Assembly (NCBI GenBank): GCA_023146545.1
Contig: JAGLBW010000033.1
Span: forward strand, 1 to 34,566
Reading direction: 5' to 3'
From: Cocleimonas sp.
Lineage (GTDB): Bacteria > Pseudomonadota > Gammaproteobacteria > Thiotrichales > Thiotrichaceae
Length of the DNA: 34,566 nucleotides
Part shown: positions 7,314 through 15,808 of the stretch, one piece after another
How positions within the stretch are numbered: the first letter of the stretch is position 1
How the letters are laid out: every line of letters begins with the position of its first letter
The notes under the pieces: model-generated
What the model was told of the DNA's origin: nothing
Database searches by the model: none
The model's input: only the letters and a program-made list of their open reading frames with translations
Translations under genes and position numbers: made by a program

Positions 7314-9304
7314 GCAGTCTTAAACACGTCAGCATCCTCCGCACTAAAAATGATATTATTTGGTTGAGTATCGACTCTAAAGATAATGAACACAATGCGT
7401 TAACACCAAGCTTACTACACGAATTAAACGAAGTTATTTCCAGCATTAAAGGCAATGGCTTTAATGGGCTAGTCATTTCATCCGCAAAACCTGCTGATTT
7501 TATTATTGGCACTGATCTTGATATTTTATTAAATTTAAATACCGAACAAAAAGCCGAAGTCTACACCAGCTTAGGCAATGAACTTTGCGAGAATATCAAA
7601 CAGCTCGACTGCACTACCGTTGCCTTAATTAATGGTCATTGTCGCAATAGCGGTTTAGAAATCGCCTTTTGCTGTGACTACCGCGTCAGCCATGACAATA
7701 CCCAACTACAATTTGCTTATAATGACATTCAACAAGGACACTACTCGGGTTTTGGTGGCATCAGCCACTTAATTACCGCCTATGGTTTATCCACGGCGAT
7801 TGAGGTGATAACACAGCCTCATTATTCCGCATCAGAAGCACTTAATATTGGCTTAATTGACTATATTGTTCCTTTACATAAAACCCATAAAGTCGCTGAA
7901 TATTTAATTTCACAGGTCAAGAAAAATACCGCTGAAAAACCAACAGCCCGAAAACATTGGAAACACTTTTCCCTATCACCTCGCCCGCTAAAAGCACGCG
8001 CTGTCCTAAAAAAATACACTCAAACCACAATAAATAAGGGCACAAAAATTGCAATTAATACGATTATTGAAACGTGGAAAATATTTAACACCAATAGTGA
8101 TGCACGCCATCACGAAGCAACCTGCGCCACACAATTATTAATCTCTGAAGAAACCCAACGCCACTTAGCGTTATGCAAGCGCTACCAACAACTTGATCAG
8201 GATATCCCAAGCATCAACTCAGCCACGTTATCCGTTCATATTATCGGATGTGGTATTATGGGACGCTACCTTGTTCGACGTTGTGCCGAGCAAGGTTTTC
8301 TTGTCAGTATTTATGATTCTCGTCATAGCGCACTTGAAAAATTATTGCCTGAGCTGCACCGCTACTTTAAACAACACTATTCTGACATCCCAAATAAACA
8401 ACACGCTATTTTAGACCGTATTGTCATTGATATTGACAATGCGGGACTCATTCACGCTGACCTCATTATTGAAGCAACCCCAGAAGATAAATACGCCAAA
8501 GCCTCATTATTACGTGATATTGATCAACAATCGCAACCCAATGCCATCCTACTAACAACAACCGCCTGCTTACCTTTAGCCGAAATATCCAAAGAGATGA
8601 AAACCCCTCAACGCCTTGCCGCGTTTAATCCTTATCATCCCTTATTTATCAGTCCTATCGCCGAGATTAGCGTACCCGAAGGCAATCAAAATTTAGCCAC
8701 CATCAGAGCATTTGTCAGCCGTTTAAAGTTCAAACCCATACAAGTGAAAAGCAATGCTGGCTACCTTGGTACCCGCTTATTAATGACTTACTTAACCGAA
8801 GCCATGTTGATTCATCAAACAGGGGTGAGTCTTCAAGCGATTGACAAACAAACTCAATCAATGGGTATGAGCCACGCGCCTTTTGACCTTATTGACAGCA
8901 TCGGTATTAGTGAATGTTTAGAAGTTTCCGAAGCACTTGCTGATCGCTTAGGGTTTGACATGCCGAGTATTTTAATGCAAAAAAATGAGCAAGGATTAAA
9001 AGGGAAATCGACAGGTTCAGGTTTTTATCGTTATAAAAAAGGCGAACAGCAACACCCCTTATTCGATAAAACACTCAACGCCCCCTCTTGGAAAACTAAA
9101 AGCCAAGCGGTTGAAAAACGTTTAATTGAAAAAATAGTCAATGAGGCCCGTGTCTGCTTACAAGAAGAGTTAGTCAGTGATCAAGAAATTATTGACCTCA
9201 TTGCAATTATTGTCATTGGCTTCCCCCCCGAAAAAGGAGGCCCTCTACACTACTTAAAACAATTACGCCCAATAAAAATACACGTTGACGCTAATAATGA
9301 ATAG
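7310..9304 (+). CDS. FadJ/FadB-like enoyl-CoA hydratase/3-hydroxyacyl-CoA dehydrogenase fusion, partly degenerate
   Basis: This 664-residue protein has the two-part architecture of the beta-oxidation alpha subunit. Residues about 1-200 are a crotonase domain. Residues about 308-490 are a 3-hydroxyacyl-CoA dehydrogenase Rossmann domain with G313-C-G-I-M-G318. The dehydrogenase C-terminal helical domains follow. Active-site positions are altered. The crotonase GGG oxyanion segment reads GHCRNSGLE. Glu117 is retained, but the second Glu (PE motif) reads N138-D139. The dehydrogenase HFFNP motif reads AAFNP (437-441), so the catalytic His is Ala437, although the following Glu (E452) remains with a 3-residue insertion between. 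The protein is shorter than FadB/FadJ (about 715-730). It is translationally coupled (ATGA) to the thiolase-like gene. The simplest reading is a diverged pair with a non-canonical or lost activity. Confidence 0.82.
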   Translation: MSSLKHVSILRTKNDIIWLSIDSKDNEHNALTPSLLHELNEVISSIKGNGFNGLVISSAKPADFIIGTDLDILLNLNTEQKAEVYTSLGNELCENIKQLDCTTVALINGHCRNSGLEIAFCCDYRVSHDNTQLQFAYNDIQQGHYSGFGGISHLITAYGLSTAIEVITQPHYSASEALNIGLIDYIVPLHKTHKVAEYLISQVKKNTAEKPTARKHWKHFSLSPRPLKARAVLKKYTQTTINKGTKIAINTIIETWKIFNTNSDARHHEATCATQLLISEETQRHLALCKRYQQLDQDIPSINSATLSVHIIGCGIMGRYLVRRCAEQGFLVSIYDSRHSALEKLLPELHRYFKQHYSDIPNKQHAILDRIVIDIDNAGLIHADLIIEATPEDKYAKASLLRDIDQQSQPNAILLTTTACLPLAEISKEMKTPQRLAAFNPYHPLFISPIAEISVPEGNQNLATIRAFVSRLKFKPIQVKSNAGYLGTRLLMTYLTEAMLIHQTGVSLQAIDKQTQSMGMSHAPFDLIDSIGISECLEVSEALADRLGFDMPSILMQKNEQGLKGKSTGSGFYRYKKGEQQHPLFDKTLNAPSWKTKSQAVEKRLIEKIVNEARVCLQEELVSDQEIIDLIAIIVIGFPPEKGGPLHYLKQLRPIKIHVDANNE

Positions 9305-9619
9305 GTTATAGTTTTTCGCATCAATCATTTCAAAAAAAATAGTATCGTAGACTATCCAAACATTAAAAAGCACATTAACTCACAACACTCATGCGCTTCC
9401 TCCCTCAGCATATCCGATAGCCGTATTGGAAATGTAATATTGAAATCAGTCAACCATCAGATTCAATGAAATATTCTCATATCACTCTACATCATAACCC
9501 CATAATCTCGTTTCAAAATCACTAAAAATAATATAAATCAGTCTACTATAAAAAAATCTTCATCTTACCCCTCCTTCAGTTACAAAGATTTTATAAAAAA
9601 AATCTGTCAAACTAGGGGT
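9305..9619. other. 315-base intergenic region upstream of the pqi operon
   Basis: This is AT-rich and I see no gene. The right end (9566-9620) can fold into a nested hairpin over the ribosome-binding site of the first pqiA gene and is listed separately. No confident promoter or terminator is visible in the rest. Confidence 0.5.
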
Positions 9620-9620
9620 A
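9566..9620 (+). promoter_or_regulatory. Nested leader hairpin covering the pqiA ribosome-binding site
   Basis: The outer stem pairs TACCCCT (9566-9572) with AGGGGTA (9614-9620), which includes the only Shine-Dalgarno-like sequence and the A of the start codon. The inner stem pairs AGATTTT (9586-9592) with AAAATCT (9599-9605) around a 6-base loop. Such a layout could hide the translation start until the structure melts or is bound. The AGGGG lies only one base from the ATG, so the true initiation geometry is uncertain. Confidence 0.35.
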
Positions 9621-10273
9621 TGAATAGAAATAGATTACATCACAATCAAAAAAACAAGTCCTCAAATGTCCGTGCTTGTCCTGATTGTGATTTATTACAA
9701 AGCATTCCTCTCTTATTGCCCAATGAGTTTGCTTATTGTCTTCGTTGTAATGCCACCTTGCTTAAAAATCAAAAGAACTCACTCAACCGCAGTCTTTCCT
9801 TTGCGGTTACAGGGCTTATTTTATTTTTTATTGCTAATCTATTTCCTCTAATCACCCTAAAAGCATTGAGTCTGACTCAAAATGGCACGGTACTCTCTAC
9901 AGCATGGGTCTTGTTTGAAATGGATCGTCCGTTACTCAGTTTAGTCATGCTATTCACTACCTTTATTTTTCCCGCATTAACACTGCTTGGCACGGTTTAT
10001 GTGTTACTGCAAATTAAAACCAACCGTATTAATGATTATACAGCTCCCCTGTTTCGATTTTTACACCATACCCATATTTGGGGGATGTTAGAAATTTTAA
10101 TGTTGGCGATTTTAGTAACGGTTGTAAAACTAGGTGATCTTGCAGAAGTAATCTTTGGGGTATCATTGTATGCTTTTTGTTTGCTTATTTTAGCAATGAC
10201 GTTATTAGACTATTACCTTAATCCTCATGATATTTGGAACAGCATCCGACAATACAACAGGGAATCCAAATGA
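9620..10273 (+). CDS. pqiA: PqiA-like membrane protein, N-terminal half
   Basis: This is a 217-residue member of the paraquat-inducible PqiA family of inner-membrane proteins, which work with the MCE protein PqiB in phospholipid transport between inner and outer membranes. A zinc-ribbon-like pair CPDC (C20, C23) and CLRC (C40, C43) precedes about four hydrophobic segments (near 60-80, 98-125, 150-172 and 177-195). Enterobacterial PqiA is a single protein of about 417 residues with two such ribbon-plus-TM halves. Here the halves are separate genes of 217 and 214 residues, overlapping by four bases (ATGA at 10270). The start at ATG 9620 has an AGGGG only one base upstream, inside the leader hairpin, so the exact start is less certain than the identity. 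Confidence 0.85.
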   Translation: MNRNRLHHNQKNKSSNVRACPDCDLLQSIPLLLPNEFAYCLRCNATLLKNQKNSLNRSLSFAVTGLILFFIANLFPLITLKALSLTQNGTVLSTAWVLFEMDRPLLSLVMLFTTFIFPALTLLGTVYVLLQIKTNRINDYTAPLFRFLHHTHIWGMLEILMLAILVTVVKLGDLAEVIFGVSLYAFCLLILAMTLLDYYLNPHDIWNSIRQYNRESK

Positions 10274-10914
10274 AAACAGCGCGTGAATCAAAGCTGATTT
10301 CTTGTCACTTATGCCACACTTTAAGCCGTTTACCCCAAGATACAGGTTACACCGTAACGAAAGGCGATAAAAAAATAAAATGTTCCTGTTGCCAATCCAT
10401 TCTTCACTCTCGATACCCCGACAGTATTAGTCGAACATGGGCTTTATTAATTGCCGCCTTTATTTTGTACATCCCCGCCAATACTTTACCCATTATGAGC
10501 GTTAATTATTGGGGAGAAATTCAATCCGATACGATTCTCAGTGGTGTTATGCATTTGTTGCATGAAGGCATGTGGCCGCTCGCCTTACTGATCTTTATCG
10601 CCAGTATTTTTATCCCAATCTTTAAGCTGGCGACACTTTTTTTGTTGCTAATCAGTATTCAACTCAAGTTAGTCTATCGTCCCAAAGATCGTACTACCTT
10701 GTATCGTATTACCGAGTTTATTGGACGCTGGTCAATGGTGGATGTTTTTGTGATTGCACTACTGGTCGCTTTAGTTCAATTTGGTAGTACCGCGAGTATC
10801 CGCCCCGAGCTTGGCGCACTTTCTTTCGCCAGTGTTGTCATACTCACTATGTTTGCTGCACATACTTTTGACCCACGTTTGATATGGGATGTAATCAACA
10901 CCAATGAGAAATAA
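10270..10914 (+). CDS. pqiA: PqiA-like membrane protein, C-terminal half
   Basis: I choose the ATG at 10270, which overlaps the previous stop (ATGA) and has AGGGA upstream. An in-frame ATG at 10234 lies inside the preceding gene. The 214-residue product repeats the PqiA half-module: zinc-ribbon Cys pairs C12/C15 and C38/C41, then hydrophobic segments beginning with WALLIAAFILYIPANTLPIM and later GRWSMVDVFVIALLVALVQFG, a segment strongly conserved in PqiA proteins. It should pair with the first half in the inner membrane to feed or gate the PqiB MCE channel. It overlaps pqiB by 11 bases, so the operon is tightly coupled. Confidence 0.87.
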   Translation: MKTARESKLISCHLCHTLSRLPQDTGYTVTKGDKKIKCSCCQSILHSRYPDSISRTWALLIAAFILYIPANTLPIMSVNYWGEIQSDTILSGVMHLLHEGMWPLALLIFIASIFIPIFKLATLFLLLISIQLKLVYRPKDRTTLYRITEFIGRWSMVDVFVIALLVALVQFGSTASIRPELGALSFASVVILTMFAAHTFDPRLIWDVINTNEK

Positions 10915-12985
10915 CCGATACCCTATCGCCCGTATTAACCCCGCCCCCCGCTTCTCTTTAGTTTGGGTTATTCCACTCACCGCTGCGTTAATTGGTAGTT
11001 GGTTAGTCTTCAAATATTATAATGAGCGCGGCACAATGGTCACCATTACCTTTGATAAAGCATCAGGCATTGAAGCTAAAAAAACCCCTATTCGTTACAA
11101 AGATATTGCAGTCGGTCGCGTCAAAAAATTAAGCCTCACCCCCGATCTAAAAAAAGTAAAAGTCATTGCCGAAATTTTCCCTGATATGGCAGCAAACCTA
11201 GGCAGTAAAACCCGCTTTTGGGTGGAACGCCCTCGTGTCACCTTTCAAGGGATTAGTGGGCTTGATACCTTACTTGCAGGCGTGCATATTGGTATTGATC
11301 CTGGAGAAAAAAGTCCTGCGTTGGAACAATACACAGGTTTAGCCAGAGCACCTGTTGTCACCACCGATGAAAAAGGACGCTCTATTGTCTTAAACAGTGA
11401 CAGTCTAGGCTCATTGAATATAGGCTCACCCGTTTATTATCATAAAATTAACGTCGGTGAAGTGACAGACTATCAACTCAATGATCATAACGGGAGTGTT
11501 GATATTTCCCTCTATGTCCATGCGCCTTATGATAAAAAAATAAAAACTAATACTCGGTTTTGGAATGCAGGCGGTATGGGGTTAGATTTAAACGCATCAG
11601 GCGTTTCAGTACGGGTTGAATCCTTAGTATCTTTATTAATTGGCGGCATTGCTTTTGAAACACCAAAAAATAGATTAGGCTATCCTTTGGATGGTGAAAC
11701 CAGTTTCAAACTGTACTCGTCTTACAAACAAGCAAAAGATGATACTCAGCGTTTAAATAAACTATTTTATGTCATGTATTTTGATGACTCGCTACACGGT
11801 TTAAAACCTGAAGCCGTTATTGAATACGGGGGCGTTAAAGTTGGTAAAGTAGAAAGCATCGTACTCAAACAATCACGCAAAAACACCCAACTCAATACCC
11901 TTGTTAAAGTCTCCCTGTACGTCGATAAATTTTCAGATAAAAATCAACGAGCCGAAGCAGAAAACACCCTACAAAATTTAGTCAGCAACGGTCTAAAAGC
12001 ACAACTCACCGTGGATAGCCTGATTACAGGGGCGCAACTGATTGCCTTAAACATGCCGAAAAAACCCCTATCGCAACACGCGATTAAAGCAGTCTTTGCC
12101 CTTCTCCCAACTGATCCACAAGAACCCGCCATGTTTCCAACCACCAATGCCTTAACCTCACTGTTAAATTTTGATGCGACCGAAATTACCAACGAATTAA
12201 ACAAGGCCATTCGCAGTGTTACTGCCTTAGTTAACTCCAATGATGTTAAGAAAACCATCAAAGGACTCGCCTCCACTAGCGAAAATATAGGAAAAATCAC
12301 CCTAGAATTACAACAAAAAGGGTTCTCTGGAGAGCTAGTAAAAACATTAAACAGCGCACAAACCACCGCCAACAGTATAAATCATTTGTTAAACGATACC
12401 CGCAGAACCTTACGTGTCTTACAAAAAGACGGGAGCCTTGCCCTGCGTACCATTACTAATGTTAGTAATAAATTACAAAAAGATGCCCGCGTCACTCTAC
12501 GCACCCTCACTAATGTCAGCAATAAACTACAAAAAGAGGCTAGCGTTACCCTACGTACGCTCACTAACGTTAGCAATACACTACAAAAAGACACCAGCCA
12601 CAGCTTGCGCACCTTAAACAATGTAAGCAACAAGTTACAACAAGACAGCCGCATTGCCATTCGCACCCTCACAAAAGACGGTAGCATTGCACTACGTACC
12701 TTCTCTAATGTCAGCAATAAACTACAAAAAGACACCAGCCACACCTTACGAACAGTTAACAACGTCGGAAACAAATTACAGCACGATATTAGAACCACCT
12801 TACACCACCTTAATCACACCACCGTCACGCTTAATAAAGGATTGAAAACCACACTCAGCGAAGACTCTGCCTTACAGTACAAAATACAACAACTCATGAA
12901 TGATTTAGGAGAAGCCTCGAACTCTTTCTCCGTACTCGCCGACACCTTGCAACGCAAACCAAACGCCGTCATCTTTGGAAAGTAA
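10904..12985 (+). CDS. pqiB: PqiB-like MCE-domain lipid-transport protein with expanded coiled-coil tail
   Basis: This 693-residue protein is anchored by one N-terminal TM helix (about 14-32, SLVWVIPLTAALIGSWLVF). Three MCE domains follow, at about 45-133, 157-252 and 287-388, each with the GxxV/YxxixVGxV signature (IRYKDIAVGRV, VYYHKINVGEV, IEYGGVKVGKV). In the known PqiB structure three stacked MCE rings lead into a helical needle that spans the periplasm. The tail here (about 420-693) is longer than in the E. coli protein (about 546 residues in all) and holds a regular array of 18- and 11-residue units (residues 503-633, listed separately). It sits between the pqiA halves (11-base overlap) and pqiC (3-base gap), which supports a lipid-transport role at the envelope. 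Confidence 0.9.
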   Translation: MRNNRYPIARINPAPRFSLVWVIPLTAALIGSWLVFKYYNERGTMVTITFDKASGIEAKKTPIRYKDIAVGRVKKLSLTPDLKKVKVIAEIFPDMAANLGSKTRFWVERPRVTFQGISGLDTLLAGVHIGIDPGEKSPALEQYTGLARAPVVTTDEKGRSIVLNSDSLGSLNIGSPVYYHKINVGEVTDYQLNDHNGSVDISLYVHAPYDKKIKTNTRFWNAGGMGLDLNASGVSVRVESLVSLLIGGIAFETPKNRLGYPLDGETSFKLYSSYKQAKDDTQRLNKLFYVMYFDDSLHGLKPEAVIEYGGVKVGKVESIVLKQSRKNTQLNTLVKVSLYVDKFSDKNQRAEAENTLQNLVSNGLKAQLTVDSLITGAQLIALNMPKKPLSQHAIKAVFALLPTDPQEPAMFPTTNALTSLLNFDATEITNELNKAIRSVTALVNSNDVKKTIKGLASTSENIGKITLELQQKGFSGELVKTLNSAQTTANSINHLLNDTRRTLRVLQKDGSLALRTITNVSNKLQKDARVTLRTLTNVSNKLQKEASVTLRTLTNVSNTLQKDTSHSLRTLNNVSNKLQQDSRIAIRTLTKDGSIALRTFSNVSNKLQKDTSHTLRTVNNVGNKLQHDIRTTLHHLNHTTVTLNKGLKTTLSEDSALQYKIQQLMNDLGEASNSFSVLADTLQRKPNAVIFGK
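12410..12802 (+). repeat. In-gene tandem array of 54-bp and 33-bp units (PqiB needle)
   Basis: Units begin with a Leu/Ile-Arg codon pair at 12410, 12443, 12497, 12551, 12605, 12659, 12692 and 12746, and the next follows at 12800 as Leu-His. The spacings are 33, 54, 54, 54, 54, 33, 54 and 54 bases, or 11-18-18-18-18-11-18-18 residues. The 18-residue consensus is LRTLTNVSNKLQKDxxxx; the short units read LRVLQKDGSLA and IRTLTKDGSIA. Eleven is a hendecad and 18 is 11+7, both coiled-coil periods, so the frame and the helical register are preserved throughout. Confidence 0.9.
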
Positions 12986-12988
12986 ATC

Positions 12989-13582
12989 ATGATATTTAAT
13001 ACGCGGATCCATACCCATCTCCTCTTCGTATTTTCACTCAGCGCCTGCTCCAACCTCACCAGCATTAGTGATAAAACCCATTTCTACTCACTCACCGCAC
13101 TCCCCTCGTCTGCTGATAATAAAACCACCTTACGCATTGGCGTTGGTCCGTTACAGATTCCCCGTTTATTAAATCGCCCTCACATTGTTAGCCGACACCA
13201 AGGCAATGAAATCAATATATCAGAAAGACACCAATGGGGCGGAGCTTATAAAGAAGAACTAATACAAGCCATTACCGATAATTTATCAGCACAACTAAAA
13301 ACTGACAGTATTGAACAATACCCGTGGAAATTTGCCTTTAAACCCCACTATCAAATCCGCATTAATATCGAACGTTTTGACGGTGAACGGGCTAAACGTG
13401 TCACCTTAAAAGCGCGCTGGCGTATCCTCAAAAGAAACAAAGAAATATTTGTCAAACAATCGGTTATAACCACCGCTACGACAGGAAAAAGCTATAACGA
13501 CTATATCAAAGCACAAAGCCAAACATTAATCACATTCAGCCAAGAAATTACCAATAAAATCAAAAAAATGGGACTTCAATAG
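12989..13582 (+). CDS. pqiC: PqiC/YmbA-like outer-membrane lipoprotein
   Basis: This is a 197-residue lipoprotein. A short signal peptide ends in the lipobox L17-S-A-C20. The mature part has the PqiC (DUF330/ABC-type transport auxiliary) pattern: FYSLTALP near the N-terminus, IGVGPLQIPRLLNRPHIV and the segment HQWGGAYKEELIQAI. PqiC sits in the outer membrane as a ring that receives the PqiB needle. The gene begins three bases after the pqiB stop, completing a pqiA-pqiA-pqiB-pqiC operon. The N-terminal n-region is unusually His/Arg-rich (NTRIHTH). Residue +2 after the Cys is Ser, which does not favour inner-membrane retention, in keeping with outer-membrane sorting. Confidence 0.86.
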   Translation: MIFNTRIHTHLLFVFSLSACSNLTSISDKTHFYSLTALPSSADNKTTLRIGVGPLQIPRLLNRPHIVSRHQGNEINISERHQWGGAYKEELIQAITDNLSAQLKTDSIEQYPWKFAFKPHYQIRINIERFDGERAKRVTLKARWRILKRNKEIFVKQSVITTATTGKSYNDYIKAQSQTLITFSQEITNKIKKMGLQ

Positions 13583-13605
13583 AAAAAAACAGTGAGAACC
13601 AAACC

Positions 13606-14631
13606 ATGTGGGCGATTAAAGAAGCACCACAAACTGCACCTGATTTCATTCAGTATTTAGAAAATATCTATGGTCGTAGCGCGGTTAATAACCACACTTT
13701 AGATGATCTTAATGATGTAGTGAATCTTTGGAAACGTCAGGGTATTCCCTTAAGTATTGATACCGCTAAAATGGAGGCTGATCCACAACGTATTTATCGG
13801 GCTTATTTTGATGATATTTTGCAGGCTTGTGATCTTAACGACATTGCTACCGATTGTATTTTTTTTACGTTAATTGATATTAAAAACCTTAATGCTTATG
13901 CCAGTACACTTCCGAATAAAGATCGTGTGATTGTTTTGGATGAAAATCTGGTGTCGTTTTTTACCTGTTTTTTTATTGCCAGCTTGGTGGCAGTTTACTC
14001 TAAGCCTTCTGCACATCAAAGTGATCAATTAGAAGCCTTTTTATTTGATACCTTAGCTCATTTTGCTAATCCGCAGCACAGTGTGCAGCAGAAAAAAGAC
14101 TATGCATCACGTTTTAAAAAAATTATCCAAGTAGATTATCGGCTCACAGAAATAGGCTGTTATCTTTCAATTGCTTGCACCCTGTTTATTCTTTGCCATG
14201 AGCTTTCACATCACCTACTCGGACATACTGAAAACAGGTGTTTGTCCCCAAACAGCGCTGAAGATCAGCGTATCGCTCAGATGCTAAATACACCTAATCA
14301 TAATGAAGAATTTGCCGCAGATCATTACGGTTATGACTTATTTTTATCGTTGATCGAAAACGTAGAGCAGGTTCAATTTGCTAAACTTTCTCACGCGTTT
14401 AATCGCACGCCACTGCTCTTTTTTGAGGTGATCGAAATCGTTCATAATATTCAGCCTAAAAAGGAATCGGCACTACAACAAAAAGACACTCATCCACCAC
14501 CAATGAAAAGAAAATCTCAGCTTTTGTCCCACTATCAGCATCAATTACACGGGGATGGTGAAGCATTATACGATGATCTTATGCCTTTTATACGTTACTT
14601 AAACGATCACTGTACTAATATAAACTCGTAA
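13606..14631 (+). CDS. M48-like zinc metallopeptidase-domain protein
   Basis: This 341-residue protein carries a gluzincin site. HELSH at 198-202 (within LCHELSHHLLGH) gives two zinc-binding His residues and the catalytic Glu199, and EFAAD at 235-239 gives the third ligand in the ExxAD form seen in M48-type peptidases. The helix before HELSH (LSIACTLFI) is hydrophobic but short, and no signal peptide or clear multi-TM topology is visible, so a cytoplasmic location is likely. The N-terminal 180 residues match no domain that I recognise. The gene is 23 bases after pqiC. Its last 25 bases overlap the end of the convergent gene on the other strand. With two paralogous unknown proteins beside it, a cleavage partnership is possible but is only inference. 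Confidence 0.72.
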   Translation: MWAIKEAPQTAPDFIQYLENIYGRSAVNNHTLDDLNDVVNLWKRQGIPLSIDTAKMEADPQRIYRAYFDDILQACDLNDIATDCIFFTLIDIKNLNAYASTLPNKDRVIVLDENLVSFFTCFFIASLVAVYSKPSAHQSDQLEAFLFDTLAHFANPQHSVQQKKDYASRFKKIIQVDYRLTEIGCYLSIACTLFILCHELSHHLLGHTENRCLSPNSAEDQRIAQMLNTPNHNEEFAADHYGYDLFLSLIENVEQVQFAKLSHAFNRTPLLFFEVIEIVHNIQPKKESALQQKDTHPPPMKRKSQLLSHYQHQLHGDGEALYDDLMPFIRYLNDHCTNINS

Positions 14632-15368
14632 TAATCCACTGCAATGTGTTGTTGTGGATCTTGTGCTAGGCGTAATGCAAACTCATCCAATGCTTGTCTG
14701 GTCAGGGTAAACCCTGTTTTTAATGACTTTGGTGGCATAATAAGCGATGAAGTTCGAATCACAGTACACAGTCGCCACCCTAGACCGTATTGTTCCCTAA
14801 AGGTAAAATTTTTCTGGGCAGGATAACGTAAGGTCGTCTCATCTTTAGGCATAACCGAAATAAAATTTTCCAGATCCAGTGGAGCGAGTTGAAAGATTAA
14901 ATCCTGAGATTGAAGTACCACAAAAAAATGATCCCCCGCTTGACCTGTGAAGCTTAAACACCAATCCTGTGTAATACTAATTTCATCTAAATCCTTTTCC
15001 GAACGGTGCTGAAACCCATCACTATCAATTAAGTAATGATGCTCCCCGCTACTCAACTGAAAATTCATGAGCTTACAATGATAATCGGTATGATCAACCA
15101 AGTTAGCCCAAGAGCTTAAGGTATCCTCCTTTAATAGCGGCAAATAATCCATCAGTGCTAATAACTCCGCGATCTGCAAGGCATAACGCTTGTCCAGTTT
15201 ACCTCCATGCCATGCCTTAGCAGGTGCACCAACCGTTTGATTCTCAGGAATATAAAAATGGCGCATATAATGAATCTCGAAAGCAATTAGCGTCATTATT
15301 CCTTGTTTTTGGGCGTAATGACGTACTTTAAATTTATCAAACACAACCCCTCTATTACGTTTTTTCAT
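14607..15368 (-). CDS. Unknown protein, paralog of the gene at 15809-16681
   Basis: This 253-residue protein is not one I recognise. It is clearly related to the product at 15809-16681 in its C-terminal half. Shared blocks, in order, are DHFFVVL (DHFFIVL in the paralog), QLAPL, TTLRYP (TTLKYP), QYGLG (KYGLG), a WRLC/WRCT segment followed by V/AIR, and near the end a DYYEFIL/DSYEFVL motif. The N-terminus is basic (MKKRNRGVVFDKFK) and the N-terminal halves of the two proteins differ. There is no signal peptide, no TM segment and no enzyme motif. Its 3' end overlaps the convergent peptidase gene by 25 bases, so transcription of the two genes would interfere. The start ATG at 15368 has GGGA about 10 bases upstream. 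Confidence 0.65.
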   Translation of the reverse strand: MKKRNRGVVFDKFKVRHYAQKQGIMTLIAFEIHYMRHFYIPENQTVGAPAKAWHGGKLDKRYALQIAELLALMDYLPLLKEDTLSSWANLVDHTDYHCKLMNFQLSSGEHHYLIDSDGFQHRSEKDLDEISITQDWCLSFTGQAGDHFFVVLQSQDLIFQLAPLDLENFISVMPKDETTLRYPAQKNFTFREQYGLGWRLCTVIRTSSLIMPPKSLKTGFTLTRQALDEFALRLAQDPQQHIAVDYYEFILVQ

Positions 15369-15543
15369 TCTAAAAATCCCATTCCTTTGTGTTGATTTTG
15401 AACAAATTATTAATACAATATTTTCTTATCGGTGTTAACTATGACTTAACGATCAATCTTTTACGTTGATTTCAAGGGATACTCCTCAAGGTCAAGACAA
15501 ACCAACCAAAGCGCTTTGGATCATTTTTTTTAGGAGATCCAGA

Positions 15544-15723
15544 ATGGATAAAAAAACCGTTGCAACAAAAGTGCAGCATAAGACCAACACGCGAAGCTAT
15601 ATTCGCAACAACCCTAAGCTTATCGAAAAAATCAGTAAGAATTTACCCCCAAGCGAAAGCTCACCGTTATTTGCAATTGTTATTAGTTTTAATATCAATA
15701 ACGCCCCTGCTTTATCATCATGA
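15544..15723 (+). CDS. Small 59-residue protein, unknown
   Basis: The ATG at 15544 is preceded by AGGAGA eight bases upstream, a much better start than the in-frame TTG at 15466. The product begins MDKKTVATKVQHKTNTRSYI, is basic in its first 40 residues, and ends in a hydrophobic and small-residue stretch (SPLFAIVISFNINNAPALSS). It lies in the gap between the two paralogous minus-strand genes, on the opposite strand. I know of no family for it. The strong ribosome-binding site supports a real gene; its shortness argues for caution. Confidence 0.5.
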   Translation: MDKKTVATKVQHKTNTRSYIRNNPKLIEKISKNLPPSESSPLFAIVISFNINNAPALSS

Positions 15724-15808
15724 TTTATGTTTATAGGGTAGTTTTATCACATAACCCCCCCACATGAGCCAACAGTTAAAGTGCTCTGTTTAATACCACT
15801 ATTTTTCG

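Noticed and set aside
12382-12798. 138-residue minus-strand frame over the PqiB repeats
   Set aside because: It is the mirror of the tandem repeat, so its periodic Leu/Ser pattern arises from the sense repeat, not from a gene.
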